This document shows positions 1-7,279 of a stretch of DNA of 64,000 bases, piece after piece. The position numbers and the translations under genes were made by a program. The DNA lies in contig CAXXCL010000003.1 in assembly GCA_963668615.2 (NCBI GenBank), forward strand, positions 372,001 through 436,000, read 5' to 3'. The stretch's first letter is position 1. Every line of letters starts with the position of its first letter. The stretch comes from JAAYPI01 sp963668615. GTDB lineage: Bacteria; Bacteroidota; Bacteroidia; Bacteroidales; Paludibacteraceae. The notes below the pieces were generated by a model. That model saw nothing but the letters and a program-made list of their open reading frames with translations, made no database searches and was not told the DNA's origin.

Positions 1-2
1 AT

Positions 3-221
3 TACAAAATTGGTGATATTGTTGCATTGCATTCTCACCCGAACGAACAGTGCGGCTATGTAATTTCAGGAAAACACAGAATAAGATATCAAGAAATTAA
101 TGAGATTCTTACTGCGGGTGATAGCTATTCGATACCAGAAAATATTCCTCATTCATGGGAAGTCATTGAAGCCGGTGAAGCAATAGATGTATTTACCCCA
201 CCAAGAACCGATTATTTATGA
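3..221 (+). CDS. Cupin-domain protein, 5' end outside window
   Basis: The frame is open from the first full codon in the window to the TGA at 219-221, so this is the C-terminal ~72 residues of a longer gene; an internal TTG at 27 is not a convincing start. The piece shows the cupin metal-site pattern HSHPNEQ, a glycine-rich turn (GYVISGKHRI) and the second-motif signature IPENIPHSWE, ending soon after, as small single-domain cupins do. Seen: two conserved His clusters. Known: such cupins bind a metal or small ligand. Substrate cannot be told. A duplicated non-coding element follows 29 nt downstream. Confidence 0.75.
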   Translation, partial: YKIGDIVALHSHPNEQCGYVISGKHRIRYQEINEILTAGDSYSIPENIPHSWEVIEAGEAIDVFTPPRTDYL

Positions 222-250
222 CTAACACATATTATATACGAATAGGGATG

Positions 251-345
251 ACACCGCTAGCACGGGTTTCCTGACCCTCACTATAAAATTGTATAGTAAG
301 AATCAAAATAATCGGAAAAAGGAACCTGTCGGGGTGGATTTGCAA
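251..345. repeat. Duplicated intergenic element, copy A
   Basis: These 95 nt recur at 3432-3530 almost base for base; the only change is a 4-nt ATAG present in copy B and absent here (TTGTATAG-TAAG against TTGTATAGATAGTAAG). The element starts ACACCGCTAGCACGGGTTTC and ends GGATTTGCAA; here it runs into a palindrome GGATTTGCAATCC (336-348) followed by GACTCAACGGG. The two copies lie after unrelated genes, so this is a dispersed non-coding repeat, not a gene duplication. No ORF is inside. Confidence 0.85.
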
Positions 346-445
346 TCCGACTCAACGGGATGTTATGTGTAACTTTAGGAACAAGAAGGAATCTCTTATT
401 CTATATATAAAATGACAAAATAGAAAAAACTTTAATTAACAAAGT

Positions 446-1615
446 ATGAAAAAAATCTATATTTTAATTTTCCTAATATCAAGTCTAAGCTTTTTTGGAC
501 AAGCTCAAAATACAAATGAGTTAAAAAAATATACTGACTTTTTAGAAACTCAAAACACTTCGGCAAAAGCTTATATATTAAATCTTTTCAAAAAATATGA
601 TATAGTAATTCTTTGCGAAAGAGACCACAGAGAAATAACACAATATGATTTGATATTGGATATTTTAAAAGACAAATGGTTTGAAAAAAATGTAAAAAAC
701 GCATATTTTGAAATCGGAAATATAAAAAACGATTCGGTGCTGAATGCTTTTGTTCATAATAAAAAATTGTCCTCCCAAGAAGTAGAGCAAACAGCACTAA
801 ATATCCAAAGAAATAGTTATGGAGCAGCACTTTGGGAAAAAGCAAACTATCTTTATTATATTAAAGGAGTTCAGAATATTAATAAAACTCTTTCACGAAA
901 AAATCAAGTTAATATATTTGGATTAGACATTGGCGTTGATTGGGAAACTGCAACTGAGAAAGACATACGTTTAAGAGATAGTTTAATGCCATTAAGAGAT
1001 AGTATTTTGGCAAACAACTTTATTAACTTTTATAAAAATCAGAAAAAGTCTCACAAAGCACTCATTATACTAAATTATCGTCACGCTTTTCTTAAAGATA
1101 TTTATAATAAAAAAAATGCTGGTAGATTTATTGCAAATGCTTTCCCAGAAAAAGTAGCCAATGTTTATATAAATAGTTTTGCTTTTAAGGAAAATATGCA
1201 AACAAACCAATATGATGAAATAGCTCTCCAAAACGGGAAATGGGATGCAGCATTTATTAAAATAGGAAAAAATAATATAGGATTCGATTTTCAAAACACA
1301 CCTTTTGGAGTTGATAATTTAGATATTTTTCCTTTGAAAAACGATTTTACATTTGAACAATATTTTACAGGGTTTGTGTATTATAATTACTTTCCTGATT
1401 TAAGAATCGTAACAGGCATAAATGGTTATATTGATGACAATTTTGCTCCTGAAATAATGAGACGATACAAACTTGAACAGAAAGTTTATAATAATCAAAT
1501 CCCAACTATTGAAGATTTAAAAAAGATAAAAAATACAGTTGAAGATAAAACATATAAAGAAGATAAAGAAGATTTTGGAACAGCAATTAAACAAATAGAA
1601 AGTTGGTTAAAATAA
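446..1615 (+). CDS. Exported erythromycin-esterase/ChaN-like protein
   Basis: A 389-residue protein with a signal peptide (residues 1-20, ending GQA). The mature part resembles the EreA/ChaN/TIKI superfamily: CERDHRE at 57-63 in the place of the usual GExHG-type motif, YFEIGN at 87-92, FGLDIGVDW at 158-166 and NYRHAF at 210-215, where a conserved His is expected. Members are hydrolases or haem/metal-binding proteins of the envelope; which applies is not visible. Codon use is very AT-rich and it sits alone between repeats in the accessory patch. No Bacteroidetes-type promoter was found close upstream. Family call is moderate, function unknown. Confidence 0.5.
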   Translation: MKKIYILIFLISSLSFFGQAQNTNELKKYTDFLETQNTSAKAYILNLFKKYDIVILCERDHREITQYDLILDILKDKWFEKNVKNAYFEIGNIKNDSVLNAFVHNKKLSSQEVEQTALNIQRNSYGAALWEKANYLYYIKGVQNINKTLSRKNQVNIFGLDIGVDWETATEKDIRLRDSLMPLRDSILANNFINFYKNQKKSHKALIILNYRHAFLKDIYNKKNAGRFIANAFPEKVANVYINSFAFKENMQTNQYDEIALQNGKWDAAFIKIGKNNIGFDFQNTPFGVDNLDIFPLKNDFTFEQYFTGFVYYNYFPDLRIVTGINGYIDDNFAPEIMRRYKLEQKVYNNQIPTIEDLKKIKNTVEDKTYKEDKEDFGTAIKQIESWLK

Positions 1616-1693
1616 CCTACCCGATATAGTTCCGTCATAGATTATTCCGGTGGTAAATGGTAAAAGATTATTAAAAATCAAAGCGTTAAACTA

Positions 1694-1723
1694 GTTTAGC
1701 GGATTACAAATCCGACTCGACGG
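1694..1723. repeat. Short palindromic repeat, CGGATTACAAATCCG type
   Basis: CGGATTACAAATCCG at 1700-1714 is a perfect 6-bp-arm inverted repeat with loop ACA, followed by ACTCGACGG. The same palindrome plus tail occurs at 336-359 (ACTCAACGGG) and 2600-2624 (ACTCGACGGG). The shared 3' tail makes these three copies of one REP-like element rather than chance palindromes. Confidence 0.7.
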
Positions 1724-1763
1724 AAAAAAACAACTATAATAAGTAAAATATTAAAACATAGAT

Positions 1764-1979
1764 ATGGCAAAGCAAGATAATTCAAAAAGGACACATGTAG
1801 TTAAACGTGATGCTGGATGGGCTGTAAAAAAAGAAGGCTCATCTAGAGCAACTAAGATATATAACACAAAAGATCAAGCAATAAAGGGAGCTCAAAAAGA
1901 AAAACTAAGAGGGAGTGATATTGTTATACATAAAAGTGATGGTTCGATTCAAAAATGGGAAAAATCTAATAAAAAATAA
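1764..1979 (+). CDS. DUF2188-family small basic protein
   Basis: A 71-residue lysine-rich protein with the DUF2188 pattern: HVVKRDAGWAVKKEGSSRAT followed by a helix of the type TKDQAIKGAQ and a C-terminal IVIHKSDGSIQKW strand. The family is small, often carried by mobile or accessory DNA, with no established function. It ends at 1979 and the next gene begins at 1982, so the two are almost certainly cotranscribed and perhaps translationally coupled. Confidence 0.75.
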   Translation: MAKQDNSKRTHVVKRDAGWAVKKEGSSRATKIYNTKDQAIKGAQKEKLRGSDIVIHKSDGSIQKWEKSNKK

Positions 1980-1981
1980 TT

Positions 1982-2584
1982 ATGAATTTTCAAAGCAACA
2001 TATTCATTAATTGCCCTTTCGACGACGCTTACTTTCCGCTTCTTAAACCACTTCTTTATACTGTAAAAAAAATCGGATTCACTCCTCGCATTTCGTTAGA
2101 AAGAACTGATTCAGGTGAAGTACGTTTACATAAAATTCAAGAGTTAATTGAAAACTCTCAATTTAGCATTCATGATTTAAGTAGAGCAAAGGCAAAAAAA
2201 AAAGGAGAATATTTTAGACAAAACATGCCTTTTGAACTAGGACTTGATTTAGGATGCAAAAACTACAAAGAAGGTAAACAAAACAAAAAGATTCTAATTC
2301 TTGAAGAGGAGAAATATAGCGTACAAAAAGCTCTTTCCGATTTATCTTTTGCTGATTGTAAATGTCATAAAGGCGATGCAGAAGAATTAGTCTATGAAAT
2401 TAGAAACTGGTTTGCTGAAAATGGAGTGGACAATTTACCTAGTGCAAGTTCAATATGGGATGATTATAATATATTTTATGCAGATCTTTATGAAGAAAAA
2501 AGTACAAATGGATTTAAGGCAAAAGATATAGATAGATTACCAATTGCTGAATTCATGAAATATATAGATAAAAAATTAAACTGA
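1982..2584 (+). CDS. TIR/deoxyribosyltransferase-like protein
   Basis: A 200-residue soluble protein. Visible features: INCPFDD at 9-15, a strand and helix reaching ISLE (37-40), SGEVR (44-48), IHDLSR (63-68) and MPFELG (82-87). This pattern (nucleotide-binding first strand, then a Glu on a helix start) belongs to a widespread uncharacterised family whose fold I judge related to nucleoside 2-deoxyribosyltransferases and TIR domains, the Glu in MPFELG being the likely catalytic residue. That relation is inference from motif order. It pairs with the DUF2188 gene 2 nt upstream; the setting fits a defence or stress accessory module but nothing here proves that. Confidence 0.5.
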   Translation: MNFQSNIFINCPFDDAYFPLLKPLLYTVKKIGFTPRISLERTDSGEVRLHKIQELIENSQFSIHDLSRAKAKKKGEYFRQNMPFELGLDLGCKNYKEGKQNKKILILEEEKYSVQKALSDLSFADCKCHKGDAEELVYEIRNWFAENGVDNLPSASSIWDDYNIFYADLYEEKSTNGFKAKDIDRLPIAEFMKYIDKKLN

Positions 2585-2586
2585 TT

Positions 2587-2624
2587 CCCCCTGTGGGGGC
2601 GGATTTGCAATCCGACTCGACGGG
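2587..2624. repeat. Palindromic repeat with GC hairpin, copy D
   Basis: A CCCCC-TGT-GGGGG hairpin (2587-2599) abuts the palindrome CGGATTTGCAATCCG (2600-2614) and the tail ACTCGACGGG. It begins 3 nt after the stop of the preceding gene, so it may also act as a transcript end or stabiliser. Same family as the copies near 336 and 1700. Confidence 0.7.
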
Positions 2625-2700
2625 AGAAATATAAATTTATTGTATGTTGCTTCTATACAGATGCATAGATTATAATTGCATTAATGAACTAAAATGAACG

Positions 2701-2732
2701 TGCCATAACACCAGCTACACCGGTTAACGGCA
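2701..2732. repeat. Imperfect palindrome TGCC..GGCA, cassette-junction motif
   Basis: TGCCATAACACC at 2701-2712 and GGTTAACGGCA at 2722-2732 are near reverse complements around AGCTACACC. The TAACACC(A)GCTA core recurs at 250-260 and 3430-3440 and, more loosely, at 5350-5360, each time just 3' of an accessory gene. It looks like a junction motif; whether it is a recombination site is unknown. Confidence 0.45.
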
Positions 2733-2758
2733 AGTAAATAAAACAATTATAGAACCTA

Positions 2759-3418
2759 ATGAAACTACTTTTAACACAGAAGAATCAACTATTTAAGTTT
2801 ATAGAAAATCAAAAATCTTTTTCACCTATACAATTTGACTTAGAAGAGTCAGATGAAGAAGATGATAATCAAGGAGTTTGGATAGAATTTAAAGAATCAG
2901 AATACTATTTTGTTATCTTTGAAAATGAAAATTATGTTAATTCGTTCCATGTTAATTATATTCCAGGAAATGACATATATAAGGAAATTTCCAGTAATAT
3001 AAGATGGAATGGAATCATACAAGAGTTTCAACAATGGTTAGAAAACCTCGCAAGAGAGTTAAATGAACCAAGTTACTACTGGGACAATATAGAGAATGAA
3101 TTAGCAAATACTGCCTTCTTTAATAAATTTGATAATTCTAAATTTTCAGCAAGGGAATTTGAAGATTTAAAAAATAAAGTTGAAATTCTTACTGAAAAGT
3201 TAGATTCGATTTCTTTTTTAAGTGAACAATTAGAAGAGATAAAAGAAGAATTAAAAAGAATTACTGAATTAGCAAAAGATTTAGGTAAATTTGATTGGTT
3301 AAACTTGTTTGTTGGAACAATACTGAACATTATTACTCAACTTAGTTTAACGAAAGAAAACGTTCAAACACTTTGGAGTGTTATAAAATCAATTTTTAAA
3401 ACTTATTTTTTGAATTAA
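2759..3418 (+). CDS. Coiled-coil protein with hydrophobic C-terminus, unknown
   Basis: A 219-residue protein I do not recognise. Residues 1-110 are acidic (an EESDEEDD stretch near 30) and of mixed alpha/beta look; about 130-175 is a strongly heptad-like helix rich in Glu, Lys and Leu; about 180-219 holds one or two amphipathic or membrane-seeking helices (LNLFVGTILNIITQL, then LWSVIKSIFKTYF). This layout (sensor or toxin head, coiled coil, membrane tail) is seen in some accessory effector proteins, but that is only a resemblance. Copy B of the duplicated element begins 14 nt after the stop. Confidence 0.55.
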   Translation: MKLLLTQKNQLFKFIENQKSFSPIQFDLEESDEEDDNQGVWIEFKESEYYFVIFENENYVNSFHVNYIPGNDIYKEISSNIRWNGIIQEFQQWLENLARELNEPSYYWDNIENELANTAFFNKFDNSKFSAREFEDLKNKVEILTEKLDSISFLSEQLEEIKEELKRITELAKDLGKFDWLNLFVGTILNIITQLSLTKENVQTLWSVIKSIFKTYFLN

Positions 3419-3431
3419 ATACCTGCCGCTA

Positions 3432-3530
3432 ACACCGCTAGCACGGGTTTCCTGACCCTCACTATAAAATTGTATAGATAGTAAGAATCAAAATAATCGG
3501 AAAAAGGAACCTGTCGGGGTGGATTTGCAA
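3432..3530. repeat. Duplicated intergenic element, copy B
   Basis: This is the second copy of the element at 251-345, 99 nt long because of an extra ATAG. Identity stops abruptly after GGATTTGCAA: copy A continues as a palindrome (TCCGACTC), this copy as ATCGCATAAG. The clean break inside the palindrome marks it as a recombination or insertion endpoint. From 3531 to about 3700 I see no gene. Confidence 0.85.
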
Positions 3531-3702
3531 ATCGCATAAGCCAACGCACGACCAAAATTTGCAAAAGAGCTTTTCCTTTTAGCCTCCTGTAATGATAGTT
3601 TCGTGCTACTTGCAAGGTTTTAAAAGCCCCACGCTAAAAAAATTACCCAACTGACACACCATCACCCTAATAGAGAAACAATTCATCTTGATAGAATTGT
3701 AG

Positions 3703-3873
3703 ATTGAAAAAGATGATATATATTTGGTGTTAAATAAGATAAAAAATGAACACCAGTTGCCAACAAGTGGTATCGATGGAATGGATAACTGCCAAGCGAT
3801 TATAAAGGAACTGAGATTAGATAGGGTCTTTGTGAACACCCGTGTAACTAGAGCCTTCAGAAGCTATCTGTAG
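3703..3873 (+). pseudogene. Short open frame, possible gene remnant
   Basis: Between a stop at 3700 and the TAG at 3871 one frame stays open for 56 codons and reads like real protein (…LPTSGIDGMDNCQAIIKEL…DRVFVNTRVTRAFRSYL). The only ATG (3781) would give 30 residues. It ends 3 nt before a truncated flavodoxin gene, so both may be leftovers of one disrupted locus. I do not recognise the family and it could be chance. Confidence 0.3.
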
Positions 3874-3876
3874 AAT

Positions 3877-4149
3877 ATGAGCACATACAACAAACTCCTT
3901 ATTTATTACTTTTCTGGAACGGGAAATGCTAAAAACGTAGCTTTGACTTTAGAAAAAGAAGCGAACACCCGTGGCATGGAAACGGAAGTATACAACCTTT
4001 GTAAAACGGATCGTCATAAAATTACAATGCCGGATAAGGATGGCTTAGTTGCTTTTGTTTCTCTGGTACATGGCTTTAACTATCGTATTGTATTGATAAA
4101 TCAGAAGAGCACATTAAAAAGCAATTATTTACAACTGAACGAAAAATGA
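3877..4149 (+). pseudogene. Truncated flavodoxin / EFR1-type protein
   Basis: The first ~70 residues are a flavodoxin-like N-terminus: strand LLIYYFSGTGNAKN (the FMN phosphate loop SGTGN), a helix, and AFVSLVHGFNYR, close to the HGFN motif of EFR1-type flavodoxin-ferredoxin proteins. Homology ends at about 4090; the rest (IVLINQKSTLKSN...) is unlike the family and runs 4 nt into the next gene. EFR1 proteins are usually ~250 residues and carry two [4Fe-4S] motifs, both missing here. A 3'-truncated gene fragment is the best reading. Confidence 0.65.
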
Positions 4150-5309
4150 AAAATAAATTTTTAAAAACCACATTGTTGTTGGTTTGTTGTATCCCATTAA
4201 TATGTTTGAATGCACAAACATCCCAAAATAAAGAAACACAATTGCAAGATAAGTATAATTACTTTCTCTATAAAGATGTGCTACATAGGGTTGATGTTGA
4301 CCCGTTTCTCTGGAAAGATTATCCATTCGGATTGAGCAACCCCAAAGATCTAAAGGATGCATATAAACTGGCATTAAAAGTAGGCGATGGTTATAGGCTT
4401 TTGCAATTGGCGAAACTGGAATTCGAGAATGTTTATACGTATGGCAATTTAGTACCTTCCCAAATGCTACATGAAGCATATCAGATTGCACTCAGAAATA
4501 AAGATCCGTATCTAGCACTCTATATAACAAGGTATGATAGTTATTGGAATTTATTTACAGCCTATCCACCTGCAAAAATGATGGAACAAGTAGATTCATT
4601 GGCTACAACGTATAAAATTGCAGATGTGTTGTATAAGTTAGCAGCTATTGACGATTCATTGGATGCACAAGAAATTGCACGTGCAAAAAGACAAGGTAGA
4701 ACTCCGGAATTAATAGAAGGCAATTATTTGATGAAACATTCCACTCCTTCAAAAGTACGGTTGAAGGCTTTGTTTATTAACAACCCTGATTTTGCACCCT
4801 ATCCTAATCTTTACGATTGTCCGGAAAAGGGAAAATCCATAGATGAAACTCCTTTAGCGTGGGGTGACCGTCCATCAAAAAAAATTAATGATACTGAGTT
4901 TACGAGGACTTACAATGAAGCGTTACAAAAGAATGATGGCTATAAGTTACTTCAACTGGCTGAAGTTGTATTAAAAAGAAAGAAATTTGCCAAAACGGCT
5001 TCGGCAAAAGCCATTTTGCTGAAAACGTATGAAATTGCACGTTACAACAGAGATCCATACCTACTTCTATACGTTTGTTTGTTTCAAAAGGAAACCAATT
5101 TACTTGAAAATATCACACCTACAGATATTTTCAGGCAAGCTTATTATACAGCAATTGAAAGAAGAGATACCGGTGCACTTTATGAATTATATAATAATGA
5201 GCAAAATCACGATTTCTTACCGGAAGTATATTATAAAGATATTATGCAAAAGGAACTGGAAATAGACAGAATGTATAAAACTCGTATTATTTATAACTTT
5301 CAAAAGTAA
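4146..5309 (+). CDS. Exported helical-repeat protein with internal duplication
   Basis: 387 residues with a signal peptide (1-24, ending LNAQ). The mature protein contains two related halves: AYKLALKVGDGYRLLQLAK...AYQIALRNKDPYLALYI near 75-125, and TYNEALQKNDGYKLLQLAE...TYEIARYNRDPYLLLYV near 255-315. Each half is a pair of helices, TPR/Sel1-like in feel. I do not recognise the family; a periplasmic or surface scaffold role would be a guess. It overlaps the flavodoxin fragment by 4 nt and is followed by a strong hairpin terminator at 5520-5557. Confidence 0.65.
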   Translation: MKNKFLKTTLLLVCCIPLICLNAQTSQNKETQLQDKYNYFLYKDVLHRVDVDPFLWKDYPFGLSNPKDLKDAYKLALKVGDGYRLLQLAKLEFENVYTYGNLVPSQMLHEAYQIALRNKDPYLALYITRYDSYWNLFTAYPPAKMMEQVDSLATTYKIADVLYKLAAIDDSLDAQEIARAKRQGRTPELIEGNYLMKHSTPSKVRLKALFINNPDFAPYPNLYDCPEKGKSIDETPLAWGDRPSKKINDTEFTRTYNEALQKNDGYKLLQLAEVVLKRKKFAKTASAKAILLKTYEIARYNRDPYLLLYVCLFQKETNLLENITPTDIFRQAYYTAIERRDTGALYELYNNEQNHDFLPEVYYKDIMQKELEIDRMYKTRIIYNFQK

Positions 5310-5407
5310 ATTAGCAACTTTAAGAAAGTTTAAATTTGAAAAACTAAACACTGAACCGCTAACACACGCTTTTAGGTTTGCACTGGAATTAGAATTTTGG
5401 AAGTCGA

Positions 5408-5450
5408 GGTTGATTTTTTACTTTTGTTGTAAAAAAGAGAGGAATCAACC
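5408..5450. repeat. Inverted repeat in intergenic region
   Basis: GGTTGATTTTTTAC (5408-5421) pairs with GTAAAAAA (5429-5436) and AATCAACC (5443-5450), the six bases GAGAGG bulging out. It lies in the 266-nt gap after the accessory genes, downstream of a weak CGCTAACAC motif. It may be an old insertion-sequence end or a hairpin; nothing else in 5310-5519 looks like a gene. Confidence 0.4.
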
Positions 5451-5519
5451 AAAACTAGGGGTAAACTCATGACCATTGGCGAGTTACCGTATAATGACAA
5501 TAATTGCTCACCATCAAAC

Positions 5520-5557
5520 AAGAAAGGCTGTTTCAATCTATTGAAACAGCCTTTCTT
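5520..5557. terminator. Bidirectional Rho-independent terminator
   Basis: A perfect 17-bp stem (AAGAAAGGCTGTTTCAA / TTGAAACAGCCTTTCTT) closes a 4-nt loop TCTA between convergent genes ending at 5309 (+) and 5576 (-). The A/T-rich outer base pairs give a short U-run in either direction. Confidence 0.9.
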
Positions 5558-5575
5558 AATGGTTCTAACTATATG

Positions 5576-6355
5576 TTATAATTTTACCTTAAATGCTTTT
5601 CCTCCTACACGAACCACCAATATCTGATTGTTCGGTAAATTGCTTATGGCAATTCTATCACTCTCAACAACTGTACGGAAAATAGTCTGTCCCGTTAAAT
5701 TAAAAACGCTAACAATATCTCCGATATTTGCAGAAATATATACTTTAGCTCCCGCTACAGATACAGAAGGTTGGTTTTGAACATCGCGAATGCCGGTACT
5801 CTCTTTTTTCACAACAGAAACGTTTGTTAAAGCCAAAGTTTCTGAAGCTTGTTTGTAAGCTCTGAATTCAAGATGTAAGGTGTGTATGGTATCACTAGCT
5901 TCTCCAACAACACCGGGTACAGTATAATCCATCGTTTTGGATGTCCATTCTGTCGCAACAGGAAAATATCCGTTATTCGTACGCATAGGGTCTGTTGATG
6001 CGTCAGTGGTGTTATACACCCAACCGTTTTTGTCTCCTACACCGAAACTCCAAATTCTAAATTTCAAGTGAGATGCCTTGTAGTCAAAGCTAATGGTATA
6101 GGTAGCACCTGCTTCAATAGCAAAATTTTGGTAAAAATCTAAACGACCTGCAGGAGCGGTTGTTCCAGTGGTTATTCCTAAACCGTCAGTAGTAGTGATA
6201 GTATAAAGTGCACTCGTAGAATCAGCAGCCGTAGCATGTTTTTTCGTCCAACCGTTCAATCCATCACTAAAATCGCCGTTAGTCACAATATTTGTCGATC
6301 CATAGGCAAATGCGGCAAAAAAACAAGATAAAAATAGTAGAGTAATTTTTTTCAT
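5576..6355 (-). CDS. Exported CBM-like protein with T9SS-type C-terminal domain
   Basis: 259 residues: signal peptide (1-19, ending AYG), then a jelly-roll of the CBM_4_9 type (NIVTNGDFSDGLNGW at 22-36, FYQNFAIEAGATYTISFDY in the middle, LTNVSVVKK near 180), then after a linker a ~60-residue C-terminal domain with the strands VYISANIGDIVSVFNLTGQ and LVVRVGGKAFKVKL, typical of type A sorting signals of the type IX secretion system. Inference: secreted and attached to the surface, binding a glycan. It has its own two-box promoter at 6398-6429 and no enzyme domain, so it may be an adhesin or helper. Confidence 0.75.
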   Translation of the reverse strand: MKKITLLFLSCFFAAFAYGSTNIVTNGDFSDGLNGWTKKHATAADSTSALYTITTTDGLGITTGTTAPAGRLDFYQNFAIEAGATYTISFDYKASHLKFRIWSFGVGDKNGWVYNTTDASTDPMRTNNGYFPVATEWTSKTMDYTVPGVVGEASDTIHTLHLEFRAYKQASETLALTNVSVVKKESTGIRDVQNQPSVSVAGAKVYISANIGDIVSVFNLTGQTIFRTVVESDRIAISNLPNNQILVVRVGGKAFKVKL

Positions 6356-6397
6356 ATTTTATAGTTTTAGGGGGTTATTACATTTTGTTCTGTGCAC

Positions 6398-6429
6398 CAA
6401 AGTTAAAAACAAAAAACTTTAAAAACAAA
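6398..6429 (-). promoter_or_regulatory. Bacteroidetes-type promoter
   Basis: On the minus strand TTTG (6429-6426), a 20-nt spacer and TAACTTTG (6405-6398) match -33 TTTG / -7 TAnnTTTG. It lies ~43 nt before the start of the T9SS-type protein gene. Confidence 0.75.
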
Positions 6430-6485
6430 CAAAATCCATGAAAAAAGCGAGTCTTTACAGATTTTGTTAAAATTAAACATATATA

Positions 6486-7259
6486 CTATTCAATATTTTG
6501 ACGTAATTTCTTCAAATAGGACTGCATCGCCAAAGTATCTTTTTTCTCAATAATGTCAAGCAAAAACTTCAGTTCCTCACGTATTTTTTGTACTTGACCG
6601 GGAGTATACGGATTAAAAAGTATTTCCGAAAGCAAATAATCATCTTCGGAAAACAACCCTCGGGCAATTGCCATGTGACGTTTGAAAGTAGTACCCGGAG
6701 CATCTTGGTGCTTCATTACAGCAGCAAAAACGATAGTAGATGCAAATGGAATGGACAAGGAATAAGCTATCGTTTCGTCGTGTTGCGAAAAAGTATATTC
6801 AAATATCTGCAATTTTAAACTATGATAAAGATCTTTGAAAAATGCTTTTCCCATATGGTCTGATTCCGAAATGATAATAGCACTTTGTGAACTTAAATCT
6901 TCCAAATTGGCAAAAGTAGGTCCAAACATGGGGTGGCTGGACACGTAACGCATGTTGGTAGATTCGTAAAATTCTTGTAATCCTGTTTTCACAGAAGCAA
7001 TATCAGACAAAATACACTCTTTGGGCAAATATGGAATAACAGCTTTGAAAGCTTCAATGGTATATTTTAATGTTACGGCATTAATCACCAACTCGGGTTT
7101 GAACGCCTGAATTTCTTCATATTTCGTCAAACGATACGTATTGAAGACAAAACGCAAATTATGCGGATTCACATCAAACAAAGCTACTTCATGTTGAGTA
7201 CAAAGGACATCGGTAAAAAATGTTCCCATTTTTCCGGCTCCCAAAATCAAAATTTTCAT
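6486..7259 (-). CDS. tyrA: Prephenate dehydrogenase
   Basis: 257 residues. The N-terminal Rossmann fold starts MKILILGAGKMGTFF, followed by LFDVNP (acidic residue after beta-2), INAVTLK, SDIASVK and SSHPMFGPTFAN, the conserved HPMFGP loop of the TyrA family; the C-terminal part is the helical dimerisation domain. It oxidatively decarboxylates prephenate to 4-hydroxyphenylpyruvate for tyrosine. There is no ACT or chorismate mutase domain, which fits the mutase being fused to DAHP synthase in the gene upstream. Last gene of the pheA operon, 56 nt after its neighbour with a hairpin between. Confidence 0.88.
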   Translation of the reverse strand: MKILILGAGKMGTFFTDVLCTQHEVALFDVNPHNLRFVFNTYRLTKYEEIQAFKPELVINAVTLKYTIEAFKAVIPYLPKECILSDIASVKTGLQEFYESTNMRYVSSHPMFGPTFANLEDLSSQSAIIISESDHMGKAFFKDLYHSLKLQIFEYTFSQHDETIAYSLSIPFASTIVFAAVMKHQDAPGTTFKRHMAIARGLFSEDDYLLSEILFNPYTPGQVQKIREELKFLLDIIEKKDTLAMQSYLKKLRQNIE

Positions 7260-7279
7260 TTTTGTTTCAAATTAAATTC

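Noticed and set aside
2701..3440. TAACACC/GGTTAACGG motifs as integron attC sites
   Set aside because: The core triplets do not match RYYYAAC...GTTRRRY well and no integrase gene is in the window; kept only as an unexplained junction motif.
3606..3839. 77-codon minus-strand ORF in the long gap
   Set aside because: Hydrophobic, Ser/Phe-rich translation typical of antisense AT-rich DNA; the plus-strand frame at 3703-3873 looks more like protein.
4129..4491. 120-codon minus-strand ORF across the flavodoxin fragment and next gene
   Set aside because: Antisense to an exported protein with signal peptide; low-complexity translation with no motif.
5408..5450. Insertion-sequence terminal repeat
   Set aside because: No transposase remnant or target duplication seen nearby; recorded only as an inverted repeat.
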